This document shows, piece by piece, positions 18,526 through 27,866 of a stretch of DNA of 64,000 nucleotides (position 1 is its first letter; each line of letters starts with the position of its first letter). This DNA comes from Alteromonas sp. BL110 (GTDB taxonomy: Bacteria; Pseudomonadota; Gammaproteobacteria; Enterobacterales; Alteromonadaceae), in assembly GCF_003443615.1 (NCBI RefSeq), contig NZ_CP031967.1, positions 3,968,001 through 4,032,000 on the forward strand, read 5' to 3'. The position numbers and the translations under genes are program-made. The notes beneath the pieces were generated by a model. The model saw nothing but the letters and a program-made list of their open reading frames with translations, was not told the DNA's origin and did not search any database.

Positions 18526-19572
18526 CTATTTTAAATTCAACGTTTTAATGCCATTTGCAGTAACAGCAATGCTGGTACCGTCAAACTCGGTGGCGTTTAA
18601 AATCGCGGCTTTATCTTTTATTTGTGACACGGAGATGCCGTCGTCACTTTGACAATTGGATGGATTGGCATAAGGATCACGCGTACTGGTAGGTAGCGGG
18701 CGTTGTGCACTTACCATCATGCCGTTGTTACCCAAAGCATAAACCTGTGATTCTGATTCAATTAAAATTGAATTAAGGGTGCTAGTTGAACAGGTTTGCA
18801 CGTATTCCCATTCCCCTTGATCTCTGTTTACGAAAATATTCCCACGAAGACCTACTGCAAGTACCGTGTTTTCATCCAGTGGCTTGATGTCGAAGAAAGA
18901 GCCTGTGTAGTCGACGTAATAACGTTCCCAAGACTGACCTTTATCAACACTCTTGGCCAAAAGTCCCGCTTCACCCGCTAGGTAAAGCGTATCACCATCA
19001 AGGGTTACACGATTTAAGTGGGGCAGAATAGATTCTAGTTCTTGTTGATAGAATGCTTCATCTTCCTCGCGGATTTCTTCAAGGTACTCTTGGTCAAGAG
19101 GGTCTAACAAGCTCGCGTGACGTTCTGCACTCCAGGTGTTCCCACCGTCTGTAGTACGATAAAACAGGCCGTAAGCGCCTGTAGCAATGCCTTGCTTATC
19201 ATTGAAGAACAATACATCTAAAAATGGGCGTTGAAGTTCGGGTTGATAATTTTGTATCTCCCATGTTTCGCCCCTATCTGAAGAATGAAGAATGACAGCG
19301 TCGTGACCTACTGCCCATATTTTTTCGCCTACAACCGTGGTTGCGGTGAGCGTTGATTGAGTTGGCACCGTTTTTTGATGAAAAGTTTTGCCATCTTCCG
19401 ACACTAATACGTGACCGCGTTCACCGACAATAACGACAAATGAATCAGCGTCTATGTCCAAAAGAACTGATTGCTCAACCAATGGTGCCATAAATGCTTC
19501 TTCGGCAAGTGCAGCTGTAGAGTAATTAGCTGCGAATGTGGCGGCAATGCACGCTGCAATGGTTTTTTTCAT
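18526..19572 (-). CDS. Exported YCF48-like beta-propeller protein
   Basis: A 348-residue protein with a signal peptide ending ...STAALAEE. It contains repeats of the BNR/YCF48 type: SEDGKTFHQ, SSDRGETWE, TTDGGNTWS, SVDKGQSWE and NRDQGEWE, each after a hydrophobic strand. Such S/T-x-D-x-G-x-T-W units form beta-propellers; the plant and cyanobacterial YCF48 protein is a photosystem II assembly factor, but this organism has no sign of photosynthesis, so only the fold is shared. It probably acts in the periplasm with the RND permease encoded 15 bp downstream. In related genomes genes like this are commonly seen next to RND, DUF1329 and DUF1302 genes; I know of no established role. Confidence 0.85.
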   Translation of the reverse strand: MKKTIAACIAATFAANYSTAALAEEAFMAPLVEQSVLLDIDADSFVVIVGERGHVLVSEDGKTFHQKTVPTQSTLTATTVVGEKIWAVGHDAVILHSSDRGETWEIQNYQPELQRPFLDVLFFNDKQGIATGAYGLFYRTTDGGNTWSAERHASLLDPLDQEYLEEIREEDEAFYQQELESILPHLNRVTLDGDTLYLAGEAGLLAKSVDKGQSWERYYVDYTGSFFDIKPLDENTVLAVGLRGNIFVNRDQGEWEYVQTCSTSTLNSILIESESQVYALGNNGMMVSAQRPLPTSTRDPYANPSNCQSDDGISVSQIKDKAAILNATEFDGTSIAVTANGIKTLNLK

Positions 19573-19605
19573 AATTAACCATTCCCCCTATTTATAATTG
19601 TCTGT

Positions 19606-19636
19606 ATACAAAAACGGCTGGCAATTGCCAACCGTT
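19606..19636 (-). terminator. Intrinsic terminator inside the envelope module
   Basis: Between the DUF1329 stop and the YCF48-like start. Read on the minus strand, AAACGG-U-UGGC pairs with GCCA-G-CCGUUU (one U-G wobble), an 11-bp stem with an AATT loop followed by a short T-run. It could limit read-through from DUF1302-DUF1329 into YCF48-RND, setting different levels of outer-membrane and inner-membrane parts. Confidence 0.78.
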
Positions 19637-19651
19637 TGTTGTGTAAGGTGA

Positions 19652-21019
19652 TTAGCGCTTACCTTCTCGTCGTAACGCCTGAGGCGTGAATTCCACATCT
19701 CGAGGGCGTACGGTGAAGTCGTACATTTGCTCTTCGTTGTCTAAGCCAATGGCCAAATAACGACGAGAGTTTAAGTCGTAGTACGCATCAAGCGTCGACC
19801 ATTGCGTAGGAACTTCATAGTAGTTAACACCATAAGCTACACCAACGCGGTAAAGTTCGCCACGATTATCATACATATCAGCGACTTGAATTTGCCAGCT
19901 ATCTTCATCAATGAAGAATACGCGTTTTTGATAAATGTGACGGAAACCTTCTTTCAACGTAGCTTCAACTACCCAAACACGGTGCTTTTCCCAACGCGTT
20001 AAATCTGGATTAACGTGATTTGGCTTTAATATTTCGTCGTATGAAGCACTGTCTGAATGTAGTGCATAGTTGTTGTATGCGACAAACATTTCCTGTTTAC
20101 CAACAAGCTTCCAATCGTAACGATTAGGAGAACCGTTGAACATGTCGAAATCATCAGTAGTGCGCAGGCCGTCAGCTGCTGTTCCTGGCGTATCGTAAGC
20201 GATGTTAGGTGCTAAGCGAACACGACGCTGACCAGTGTTATACGTCCAAGCTTTACGCGGCTCTTTAACCTGATCTACTGTCTCGTGAACAAGTAACGCC
20301 GTACCTGCTAGACGAGCTGGCTTAGTGACTTTTTGCTTAAACATAAACAGAATATTTTCATCTGTTAGCTTTTCAGGTGTAGCACCTTCTTCAGCATATT
20401 TAATCAATAACTGCTCATCAAAACCGATTACGTTGTAATCACCACCTGTAGTAACCGCTGCTTGTCCACCGTTACGCTGAACCGCTGCTCCGCGATAACG
20501 AAGAATATGGTTCCAAATTGCTTCAAGACCGTTTTGTGGTATTGGAAATGGGATGCCCAAAACTGCACCTTTAAGACCATTACCGTCGTCGAGAAGCTCA
20601 GCGCGAGTAGCGTTTACCTTAGTCGCATCATAAATAGCCTGTGGGTTAGACGCAGAGCGGCGGGTTGGGTAAACCGGCATACGGAAAGTTTCTGGGTAAG
20701 CCTCGAAAAGCTTCTTCTGGCCTTCAGATAAGAATTCCGCGTACTCTTTATAGTTCTGTGCTGTTATCTCGAACAAAACCTTGTCTTCTGGGTAAGGGTC
20801 TGGATGGTGGTCACCCACACTGTACCCAGCAGGCGCAGTCGTAATACCGCCAGTCCAAGCAGGGATACTGCCATCAGCATTACCCGCTTTTTCACCGCCG
20901 AGGGGCGTAAGTTCATTACCCAATTTGTTTGCGTCTGCATCAGACACTTTAGCCATAACGCTTGCACCAGATAAAGCCAGTGACAAGGCGGCTGCAATAA
21001 TTCCTACTTTTCTAATCAT
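19652..21019 (-). CDS. DUF1329 family exported protein (LolA/LolB-like fold expected)
   Basis: A 455-residue protein with a signal peptide ending ...SGASVMAKV. It shows the hallmark stretches of DUF1329: LGNELTPLGGEKAGNADGSIPAWTGG near the mature N-terminus, PYPEDKVLFEIT, and late in the protein the strand-rich KRVFFIDEDSWQIQVADMYDNR. The family is predicted to have an unclosed beta-barrel like the lipoprotein carriers LolA and LolB; this is established by family comparison, not visible here. That would suit carriage of a lipid or lipid-like molecule across the periplasm. The ATG at 21019 is preferred to a GTG three codons upstream. It starts 11 bp after the DUF1302 gene. No enzyme function is known. 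Confidence 0.9.
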   Translation of the reverse strand: MIRKVGIIAAALSLALSGASVMAKVSDADANKLGNELTPLGGEKAGNADGSIPAWTGGITTAPAGYSVGDHHPDPYPEDKVLFEITAQNYKEYAEFLSEGQKKLFEAYPETFRMPVYPTRRSASNPQAIYDATKVNATRAELLDDGNGLKGAVLGIPFPIPQNGLEAIWNHILRYRGAAVQRNGGQAAVTTGGDYNVIGFDEQLLIKYAEEGATPEKLTDENILFMFKQKVTKPARLAGTALLVHETVDQVKEPRKAWTYNTGQRRVRLAPNIAYDTPGTAADGLRTTDDFDMFNGSPNRYDWKLVGKQEMFVAYNNYALHSDSASYDEILKPNHVNPDLTRWEKHRVWVVEATLKEGFRHIYQKRVFFIDEDSWQIQVADMYDNRGELYRVGVAYGVNYYEVPTQWSTLDAYYDLNSRRYLAIGLDNEEQMYDFTVRPRDVEFTPQALRREGKR

Positions 21020-21030
21020 AAAAACCACTC

Positions 21031-23091
21031 TTAGATTGCGTATTTGATGTTAAATGAAATGAAGTCTCTGTCAGATAGCGCATTAGTTGTACCAATGCCG
21101 CCCCAGAACGCACTGTAAGACGCCGTTGCAGACCATTTACTTAAATAATCGAACGTGAAAGAAAGTGCAGCAGACTTAACATCTTCTGTAAAAAGGAATA
21201 ATGGATCTGGCGTAGTACCCTCAACGTCATGGGAGAAAGTACCGCGAACTCGAAGGTTCATGCCAGCGAATATTGAGTTGTAGTCAGCAACCGCCAATAA
21301 GCGATAGCCCCACGCATCGTCAGTTGCAAACGGGTTAGTTTCTGGACCATCCGAAAGCCCTTGATGTAGACCTTCACGGTAGTTACCGTTAATAGGCTCA
21401 AGTGATGGTGTACGAGCAGTACCCGGTGCATTTAAGCGAATAACGTCTGGATCTGGCATGTCGACAACGTTTACATAACCTACTTCACCTAGAAGTACGA
21501 AGTTGTCAGAGCCAAATTTAGGACCGAATACATGTGACGCGGTAAATTGCATTTGCCACGTATCAGAGAAGAGGAAACCTTCTGCTGTCTCACCTGGACC
21601 TACAGCACGGCCAATATTATTTAGCTGTGAGATTCCTTCAAGGTCTGGACGTAAGCCTGCGTTAGCTAACTGCTCAGGCATACCCATGTAAAGCAACTCT
21701 ACATCATCTATTTGAAGTGGCTCATCTACACGATAAGCAAATTCACCTGCAAGAGCCGTAGTACCAATGTTGGTGTTGAAACTCATACCGTAAAGTTTGA
21801 TGTCTTCTGGATAGTAGAATTCAGACTGCGTGAACGCTCCTAACTCTGTAATATTATCTCGAGTCACCGTGTTAGTGGCTAGGAACGCTAGGTCTGCGCC
21901 TATACCTTCATCAGTGAAGTCAGACGTTTTACCCGAGATAAGAGGTCTTTGACTATGATAATTGATGTGGTAGAAACTAAATTCTGTTTCATTCAAATTC
22001 TCAGCAAACCACGTTAAGCGCAAGCCATATTGGCCTTGGTCGTCTGCATCGTTATGCGCCTCATCAGAGAAGCCACGAATAGCAACTTTTGTCGGGTAAG
22101 CGAGATAAGCTTGAGAGATATCTGCAGCATCAGCGCCTGAACGTAGTAAATCACCGTAACCATTTAAAGCAGTTAATAAGTGATCTAGGTCAATATCTGG
22201 ATTACCACTAAAGCCTAACTGAATATTCTGGCGTTGACCGCCCTCACCTGCGAAGTCGTTACCGGCGAAGTAGCTGCCTGACACAGGAAGCCAGCTGCGT
22301 TGCCACTCATACTGATAGTAACCTGAAATACTTACCGTATCAGTTAGACCTAAAGACGCATAAACCATACCTACCGGTAGGAATACTTCTTTTAGTTCGG
22401 CACCTGGTGCACGAGCACGCGTTACATCCACAGGGTTTGTTGTGTTGATACCATGCTGGATGAAGGTACTTTCACCCCAGCTGATTACCTGGCGACCTAC
22501 GCGAAGGGTAAGCGGCTTGTCACCAATCCACCAGTCGCCATAAAAGAACGCATCATACAAACGAACATCTGTACATAATAGGTCTTCCGCCTCTGGGTCT
22601 TGACAAAGATCGTATTGGTTGCCTGTTATTGGGTTAGAGTAAGGACGGTCACCATCCATTTGCTCAAAATCATAGAACCAGAATCCGCGAGCGAAGAAAC
22701 CATAGTCGCCGAAGTTAATATCTAATTCATGTGTGCCTGAAACTTGCGTTGCGAACGCATCGCCTGGATCGTGCGCTAGGTTACCGAGGTCACCATTCGT
22801 TGAATACGCTCCATCAGCTAAACCCCACACATCGCCGCTTGGGTATAAAGGGTTGAAAGCTGCGTGATAACCGCTCCAGTCAAACTGAGGATGGTTACTA
22901 TTACCAATAAGGTCGTAATCTCTTGCCTCTGTTCGAATACTTGTAGCTAATGTAAATGTCGAATCTAAAGAAATATTTACATCACCTACTTGCCAATTTG
23001 CAGCATGTACTGGTACTGCAGCAGCACCTAGCAGAGAGAGAACTCCCGCTGCTACCGGTGATATCTTAAAAGCGCTAGGCCCGTTTTTCAT
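21031..23091 (-). CDS. DUF1302 family outer-membrane protein
   Basis: A 686-residue protein with a signal peptide ending ...VPVHAAN. The mature part starts WQVGDVNISLDSTFTLATSIRTE, typical of DUF1302, and then alternates aromatic/hydrophobic strands with Asp/Asn/Gly turns, ending in SFNIKYAI, a plausible last strand with terminal aromatic and aliphatic residues. It is therefore probably an outer-membrane beta-barrel. RVGRQVISWGESTFIQHGIN is a strongly conserved-looking segment. It is the first gene of the module DUF1302 - DUF1329 - (terminator) - YCF48 - RND, and its promoter lies in the ~340 bp upstream. Two direct GTGAC repeats 12 bp apart (23114 and 23126) lie close to the start and could be an activator or repressor site. 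What passes through the barrel is unknown. Confidence 0.9.
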   Translation of the reverse strand: MKNGPSAFKISPVAAGVLSLLGAAAVPVHAANWQVGDVNISLDSTFTLATSIRTEARDYDLIGNSNHPQFDWSGYHAAFNPLYPSGDVWGLADGAYSTNGDLGNLAHDPGDAFATQVSGTHELDINFGDYGFFARGFWFYDFEQMDGDRPYSNPITGNQYDLCQDPEAEDLLCTDVRLYDAFFYGDWWIGDKPLTLRVGRQVISWGESTFIQHGINTTNPVDVTRARAPGAELKEVFLPVGMVYASLGLTDTVSISGYYQYEWQRSWLPVSGSYFAGNDFAGEGGQRQNIQLGFSGNPDIDLDHLLTALNGYGDLLRSGADAADISQAYLAYPTKVAIRGFSDEAHNDADDQGQYGLRLTWFAENLNETEFSFYHINYHSQRPLISGKTSDFTDEGIGADLAFLATNTVTRDNITELGAFTQSEFYYPEDIKLYGMSFNTNIGTTALAGEFAYRVDEPLQIDDVELLYMGMPEQLANAGLRPDLEGISQLNNIGRAVGPGETAEGFLFSDTWQMQFTASHVFGPKFGSDNFVLLGEVGYVNVVDMPDPDVIRLNAPGTARTPSLEPINGNYREGLHQGLSDGPETNPFATDDAWGYRLLAVADYNSIFAGMNLRVRGTFSHDVEGTTPDPLFLFTEDVKSAALSFTFDYLSKWSATASYSAFWGGIGTTNALSDRDFISFNIKYAI

Positions 23092-23420
23092 ATTTTTATA
23101 CTCCCAAGTCGATGTGACTTAATACGTGACATCATGACCAACCATAACGATTAACAAAATCATTACATCATTTTGCCATAACCGCAAGAACTAATCCTAC
23201 CAGTTAACAAAATTTACAACATTAGTCGTATCAAATAGTTATTGCTTTATTGTGAGTATAAAAGGCATTTATAAACTTGCAGGAAAATTGTACAAGTTTT
23301 AACGAGAAATTATCTTTTTATCATTAAGTAGCTTTTTAAGAGTGTAATGTACTTGTGAAAATCTTGAACCCAAGATACACAGGGAGTTGAAGTATTGCGT
23401 AAGGAATAGCTCTGGAAAAA
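23092..23420. other. Intergenic region upstream of the envelope module
   Basis: No reading frame worth calling was seen on either strand. It is AT-rich and contains the GTGAC direct repeats at 23114-23118 and 23126-23130, one helical turn apart, and should hold the promoter of the DUF1302 gene on the minus strand. I could not assign a clear -10/-35. Confidence 0.5.
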
Positions 23421-23445
23421 ATAAAAAGGCTCTATCCGAGCCTTT
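23421..23445 (-). terminator. Terminator of pepN-DUF2835
   Basis: An 8-bp stem (23425-23432 with 23438-23445) with a 5-nt loop; TTTTTATTTTTT follows on the minus strand. The stem overlaps the last codons and stop of the DUF2835 gene. Confidence 0.8.
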
Positions 23446-23674
23446 CAAAAGATTTTATTTTTTTATTAGCGTCAATGACCATTCTGAACCGGCCTTTAAT
23501 ACCGTCTGATGTGATAAATTGGCGTAGCCGATTGGTCGGTACTTGTACGCTTAAACCTGACTCACTCACCATGACCACATCTGGCATAGTAGGGACATAA
23601 AGCACCTCACATTGTTTGTAAGGTGCGTTTATTGAAAAGTAAAAAACTGCGTCTGTAGCGTTAACGCTTTTCAT
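23432..23674 (-). CDS. DUF2835 family protein
   Basis: An 80-residue protein of unknown function. It reads as a small beta-rich domain: FYFSINAPYKQCEVLYV, VVMVSESGLSVQVPTNRLRQF, then GRFRMVIDANKKI. This is the pattern of DUF2835, a short family often found directly after pepN in marine gammaproteobacteria (from recall). The ATG at 23674 lies inside the pepN 3' end (14-bp overlap), so the two are translationally coupled; a TTG two codons upstream is a weaker alternative. The shared terminator closes the operon. Confidence 0.8.
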   Translation of the reverse strand: MKSVNATDAVFYFSINAPYKQCEVLYVPTMPDVVMVSESGLSVQVPTNRLRQFITSDGIKGRFRMVIDANKKIKSFERLG

Positions 23675-26270
23675 AAGCAAGGCTTTTACTTACTTTTTCA
23701 AACAAGTCTTTACTCAGGCCCTTGTGGTTAAGTAGACGGCCAAGCTGCTGCTTCATATGAACCTGGTGTTCGCTAGCGAAACCCTGCCACTGGGTTAACG
23801 GTGTTGCTATACGAGCGGCAACTTGAGGGTTAACCGCATCAAGCTTGAGCAGATAGTCAGTTACAAACTTATAACCGCTACCATCTTCGGCATGGAACCT
23901 TTCGCTGTTATAGAACGCAAAACTACCGATAACAGAGCGAACACGGTTTGGGTTGCTCATTGCAAACTGCGGGTGCTCACATAGCATCGTGATAGTAGCA
24001 AAGATATCGTCGCGATTTTGCGTTGCATGAAGCGCAAACCATTTGTCTAGAACCAGAGGATCGTGTTTCCACGTTTGTTCAAATCGAGCCATCAAACTAT
24101 CGAACGTGCTTGCAGTGCAGTGTTGCGCACTTCTAAGTGCCCCTAGTGTATCGGTCATATTATCTGCATTATCAAATTGCGACACGATAAGGTCTTCGTA
24201 TTGAGGCAACCGTGCTAAATGCGCGAGCACCACATTTTTACATCGGCGCTGATTGATTGCATCTTGCGTATAGCTGTACGCGCTATGTTCAATGTTGTTA
24301 AATACTGCTAATAGTTCTTGCTCAAGCGCTCGGGAAAACTGCTCAGAAAATGCCTTTCTTGCCATCGAAAGCGAAGGAACGGCGATATTGCTGCGACTTT
24401 GACACAAGGTTTCAAAAGAAGGAATAACGAGACATTCGCCAAGCAGTTCCAGATTATTCTGCTCTTGAGCTATTGCTTGTTTAACGCCGTTCCAAATATC
24501 GTTACTGATGGCAGAGCCTGGAGATTCCTCCAACTGCTTTATACAGCGGTCATACAATGCTTGCATTGCGTCCCAGCGATTGAACGGATCTTTTGCGTGT
24601 TTGAAAATAGTAAGTAAAGATTCTGTATCTAGCGGATTTTCTACTTTTGCTGGCGCCGAAAAGTTACCTAATACTACCGGTGTTAAATCAGTACTTTTAG
24701 CATCTACAGTTAGACGCAAAGACGCATCTTTTAAGATAACCATACCATCATCAATAAGCGATTCGTTGTCAGTGTAGGTATTACCCTCTTTATCGATTAT
24801 CTCAATATTCACTGGGATATACAGTGGAAGCTTTTCACTTTGGTCTGAAGTAGCGGGCGTGTGTTGCGTCAAAGTAAAGGTATGATTAACGGTGTCGTTA
24901 CCCGTAGCTTCCGTACTGTGTTTAACGGAAATCACAGGGGTACCGGATTGGCTGTACCAACGCGTAAACTGAGTTAAATCTAAATCAGTCGCTGACTGCA
25001 TGGCTGAAATAAAGTCGTCACACGTGACCGCTTGACCATCGTGTCTTCTGAAGTACTCATCCATCCCTCGTCTGAACCTATCAGGTCCAAGCAATGTGTG
25101 GAACATACGAATAACTTCTGCACCTTTGTCATAAACTGTTACCGTGTAGAAGTTATTCATTTCAATCACTTCTTCAGGGCGAATGGGGTGACTCATTGCG
25201 CTGGCATCTTCAGCGAACTGATGCTCTCGCATTACGCGAACATGCTTTATACGGTTACTTAGCGCCGAGGTCATATCAGCGCTAAACTGTTGGTCTCTGA
25301 ATACTGTAAGCCCTTCTTTGAGGCTTAGTTGGAACCAATCGCGACAAGTAACACGGTTACCCGTCCAATTGTGGAAATACTCGTGTGCAATAACAGACTC
25401 TACATTAAAGAAGTCATCGTCAGTCGCACTTTTCTGGTCAGCTAAAACAAATTTACTATTAAATACGTTTAAACCTTTATTTTCCATCGCTCCCATGTTG
25501 AAGAAGTCGACGGCAACAATCATGTAAATATCTAAATCGTATTCTAGCCCAAAAACATCTTCGTCCCATTTCATTGCGCGTTTAAGAGACTCTAAAGCGA
25601 ATACGCCCTGGGATTTTTTGCCTTTGTCGACATACAACTCTAGCGCAACTTCTTTACCGCTTGTCGTTGTGTAGCTATCGGTTAGTAAATCGAAATCACC
25701 GGCAACCAATGCAAAAAGGTAACAAGGTTTGGGATGCGGGTCGTGCCATTTCACGAAATGGGTGTTTTCATCGATATCCCCTTTGTCTACCGGATTGCCG
25801 TTGGCAAGTAGCATAGGCACTGATTTATCAGCAATGACAGTAACCGTGTAAACAGACAAAACGTCAGGGCGGTCCATAAAATAGGTAATTCGGCGAAACC
25901 CTTCTGCTTCACACTGCGTGCAATAAGCACCGGCCGATAAATACAAGCCTTCTAGCGCTTTATTTTGTTCAGGCGCAATGGTGTTAGTAATTTCTAAGAC
26001 AAATTCATCGAGATGAGTGGCAATGCTTAACGACGTATCCGAAACCGAATATTCGTCACCAGATAAAGCATTACCGTTAATAGCAATAGCGTTAAGCGAC
26101 AAGTTATCGCCATCAAGAATTAAAGGGTCGTTATGCTTTCCATTACGAGTGACGGATAATGTACTGATAACCTGAGTTTTCGTTGGATGTAGCGTAATAT
26201 GTAGGTCAACTGTCGCTATTGAAAAAGCGGGCGGCAGATAATCCGCCCGGCGTTTAGCTTGAACTGACAT
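23661..26270 (-). CDS. pepN: Aminopeptidase N (M1 family)
   Basis: A cytosolic zinc aminopeptidase with broad specificity, removing N-terminal residues from peptides; 869 residues, E. coli PepN 870. The exopeptidase motif GAMEN (in FNMGAMENKGLNVF) and the zinc site HEYFH with the downstream Glu in LKEGLTVFRDQQF are complete (about residues 260-320). The catalytic Tyr region (YTVTVYDKGAEVIRM) and the long helical C-terminal domain are present. A near-perfect Shine-Dalgarno (AGGAGG) precedes the ATG. It lies 47 bp after the NhaC-type antiporter gene, overlaps DUF2835, and in E. coli also lies close to pyrD. Confidence 0.97.
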   Translation of the reverse strand: MSVQAKRRADYLPPAFSIATVDLHITLHPTKTQVISTLSVTRNGKHNDPLILDGDNLSLNAIAINGNALSGDEYSVSDTSLSIATHLDEFVLEITNTIAPEQNKALEGLYLSAGAYCTQCEAEGFRRITYFMDRPDVLSVYTVTVIADKSVPMLLANGNPVDKGDIDENTHFVKWHDPHPKPCYLFALVAGDFDLLTDSYTTTSGKEVALELYVDKGKKSQGVFALESLKRAMKWDEDVFGLEYDLDIYMIVAVDFFNMGAMENKGLNVFNSKFVLADQKSATDDDFFNVESVIAHEYFHNWTGNRVTCRDWFQLSLKEGLTVFRDQQFSADMTSALSNRIKHVRVMREHQFAEDASAMSHPIRPEEVIEMNNFYTVTVYDKGAEVIRMFHTLLGPDRFRRGMDEYFRRHDGQAVTCDDFISAMQSATDLDLTQFTRWYSQSGTPVISVKHSTEATGNDTVNHTFTLTQHTPATSDQSEKLPLYIPVNIEIIDKEGNTYTDNESLIDDGMVILKDASLRLTVDAKSTDLTPVVLGNFSAPAKVENPLDTESLLTIFKHAKDPFNRWDAMQALYDRCIKQLEESPGSAISNDIWNGVKQAIAQEQNNLELLGECLVIPSFETLCQSRSNIAVPSLSMARKAFSEQFSRALEQELLAVFNNIEHSAYSYTQDAINQRRCKNVVLAHLARLPQYEDLIVSQFDNADNMTDTLGALRSAQHCTASTFDSLMARFEQTWKHDPLVLDKWFALHATQNRDDIFATITMLCEHPQFAMSNPNRVRSVIGSFAFYNSERFHAEDGSGYKFVTDYLLKLDAVNPQVAARIATPLTQWQGFASEHQVHMKQQLGRLLNHKGLSKDLFEKVSKSLAYEKR

Positions 26271-26317
26271 AGATCCTCCTAAAAGAAAGCCTACGTGGGT
26301 TTATTTGGAACGTTTGG

Positions 26318-27793
26318 TTAAACCGTTTCTTTACTGTTAACTTCAACGTGTGGTGGTGTAATACGTAGAATCTTAATACCTAAATACGCGTACACAACAG
26401 CAAGGATCGGGTTGATTACGTTAAAGAATGCATAGAATACATAATCAAATGGGTTTACCAATAAAACACTGTGCATGTAGGCACCACAGGTGTTCCAAGG
26501 AATGAGCGGAGATGTAAGTGTTCCACCGTCTTCAAGACTACGAGAAAGGTTAAGCTGATCTAACCCTCGTTTTTTAAATTCTTCTTTGTACATACGGCCT
26601 GGCATAACGATAGAAATATACTGATCTGCCGTTACAAGGTTAGTTCCAAAACACGTAAGAATGGTTCGACTTACCATATCACCCGCTGACTTAGCGCCAA
26701 TTAATATGGCAGACACAGCACGTTTTAACAAACCTACACGCTCAAGTACGGCTCCGAACGACATAGCACAAATAATAAGCCATATTGTATTTAGCATAGA
26801 TGACATGCCGCCGCGAGACAGCAAGCTATTCAAATTTTCGTCTGGCGTAGAAAAGCTCACCCCATCAAATAGCGCTGTCCACACAACTTTTAGCGCGCCA
26901 ATGTTTGCTGAGTCATCGCTACTTGCCATGGATGTAACCACATCCCACTGAAACACAACGGCCCAAACGCCCCCTAACAAAGCGCCAATGAAAACCGCAG
27001 GGAAAGCGGGCATTTTCTTAATTGCTAAAGTAAGTAGAACGACAAGAGGTATTAATAAATGCCACCCCAAGTCAAAAGAGTCATTAAGCAATAGCTGCAT
27101 TTGTTCAATACGCTCTGCTTTAGCTTCACCTACTTCGCTAAAACCAAGGACAGTGAATAATACAAGGGCAATGACAAAGCTTGGAATGGTCGTCCACAGC
27201 ATATAGCGGATATGCTCGAACAAATCGGTCCCCGCAACAGCCGGTGCTAAATTTGTAGTTTCAGATAATGGCGAAATTTTGTCGCCAAAGTACGCACCAG
27301 ATACTACAGCGCCAGCGGTAATCGCAGCAGACATTTCCATACCCGCTGAAACCCCCATTAACGCCACACCTACCGTTGCTGCAGTAGTCCAAGAACTACC
27401 AATACTCATAGCAACTACCGCACAGATTAAGCATGCAGCAGCGTAGAAAAACGAAGGGTTAAGTAACTCTAACCCAAAATAAATAAGCGTAGGCACGGTG
27501 CCGGCAAGCATCCATGTACCAATGAGTGAGCCTACGGCTAACAATATTAAACAGGCACCCAGAGACATGGAAATTCCATCTACGATCCCCTTCTCTATCG
27601 TTTTCCAGCTGTACCCATTTTTCATGCCAATAATAGCAGCTAAGCCCATTGCCAAAAGCAACGCAATTTGGTTTGGACCATATGAAGAATTATCCGCAAA
27701 CAGGTAAACTGCACTTCCCATCATGATCACTAGCGCAAGAATAGGAAGTATTGCATCGAGTAGTGACGGCGTTTTTATCTCTTTATTCGTCAT
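26318..27793 (-). CDS. NhaC-family Na+/H+ antiporter
   Basis: A 491-residue inner-membrane protein with about 12 hydrophobic segments. Motifs of the NhaC family are visible: SIGSSWTTAATVGVALMGV, GAVVSGAYFGDKISPLSETTNLAP (the conserved GDK-SPLSDTT type region) and, near the end, SLEDGGTLTSPLIPWNTCGAYM. NhaC proteins exchange Na+ for protons; some members instead exchange organic acids or amino acids, so the substrate is less certain than the family. It follows an NSS-type symporter gene by 73 bp. A sodium exporter next to a sodium-coupled importer makes sense for a marine bacterium (inference). Confidence 0.9.
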   Translation of the reverse strand: MTNKEIKTPSLLDAILPILALVIMMGSAVYLFADNSSYGPNQIALLLAMGLAAIIGMKNGYSWKTIEKGIVDGISMSLGACLILLAVGSLIGTWMLAGTVPTLIYFGLELLNPSFFYAAACLICAVVAMSIGSSWTTAATVGVALMGVSAGMEMSAAITAGAVVSGAYFGDKISPLSETTNLAPAVAGTDLFEHIRYMLWTTIPSFVIALVLFTVLGFSEVGEAKAERIEQMQLLLNDSFDLGWHLLIPLVVLLTLAIKKMPAFPAVFIGALLGGVWAVVFQWDVVTSMASSDDSANIGALKVVWTALFDGVSFSTPDENLNSLLSRGGMSSMLNTIWLIICAMSFGAVLERVGLLKRAVSAILIGAKSAGDMVSRTILTCFGTNLVTADQYISIVMPGRMYKEEFKKRGLDQLNLSRSLEDGGTLTSPLIPWNTCGAYMHSVLLVNPFDYVFYAFFNVINPILAVVYAYLGIKILRITPPHVEVNSKETV

Positions 27794-27866
27794 TGTCGTT
27801 TTTAAAAACCTTTTTTATTGTATTTATAACGCGTTAATTGTGCTGTTTGCTGCAACTTATGGCGCT

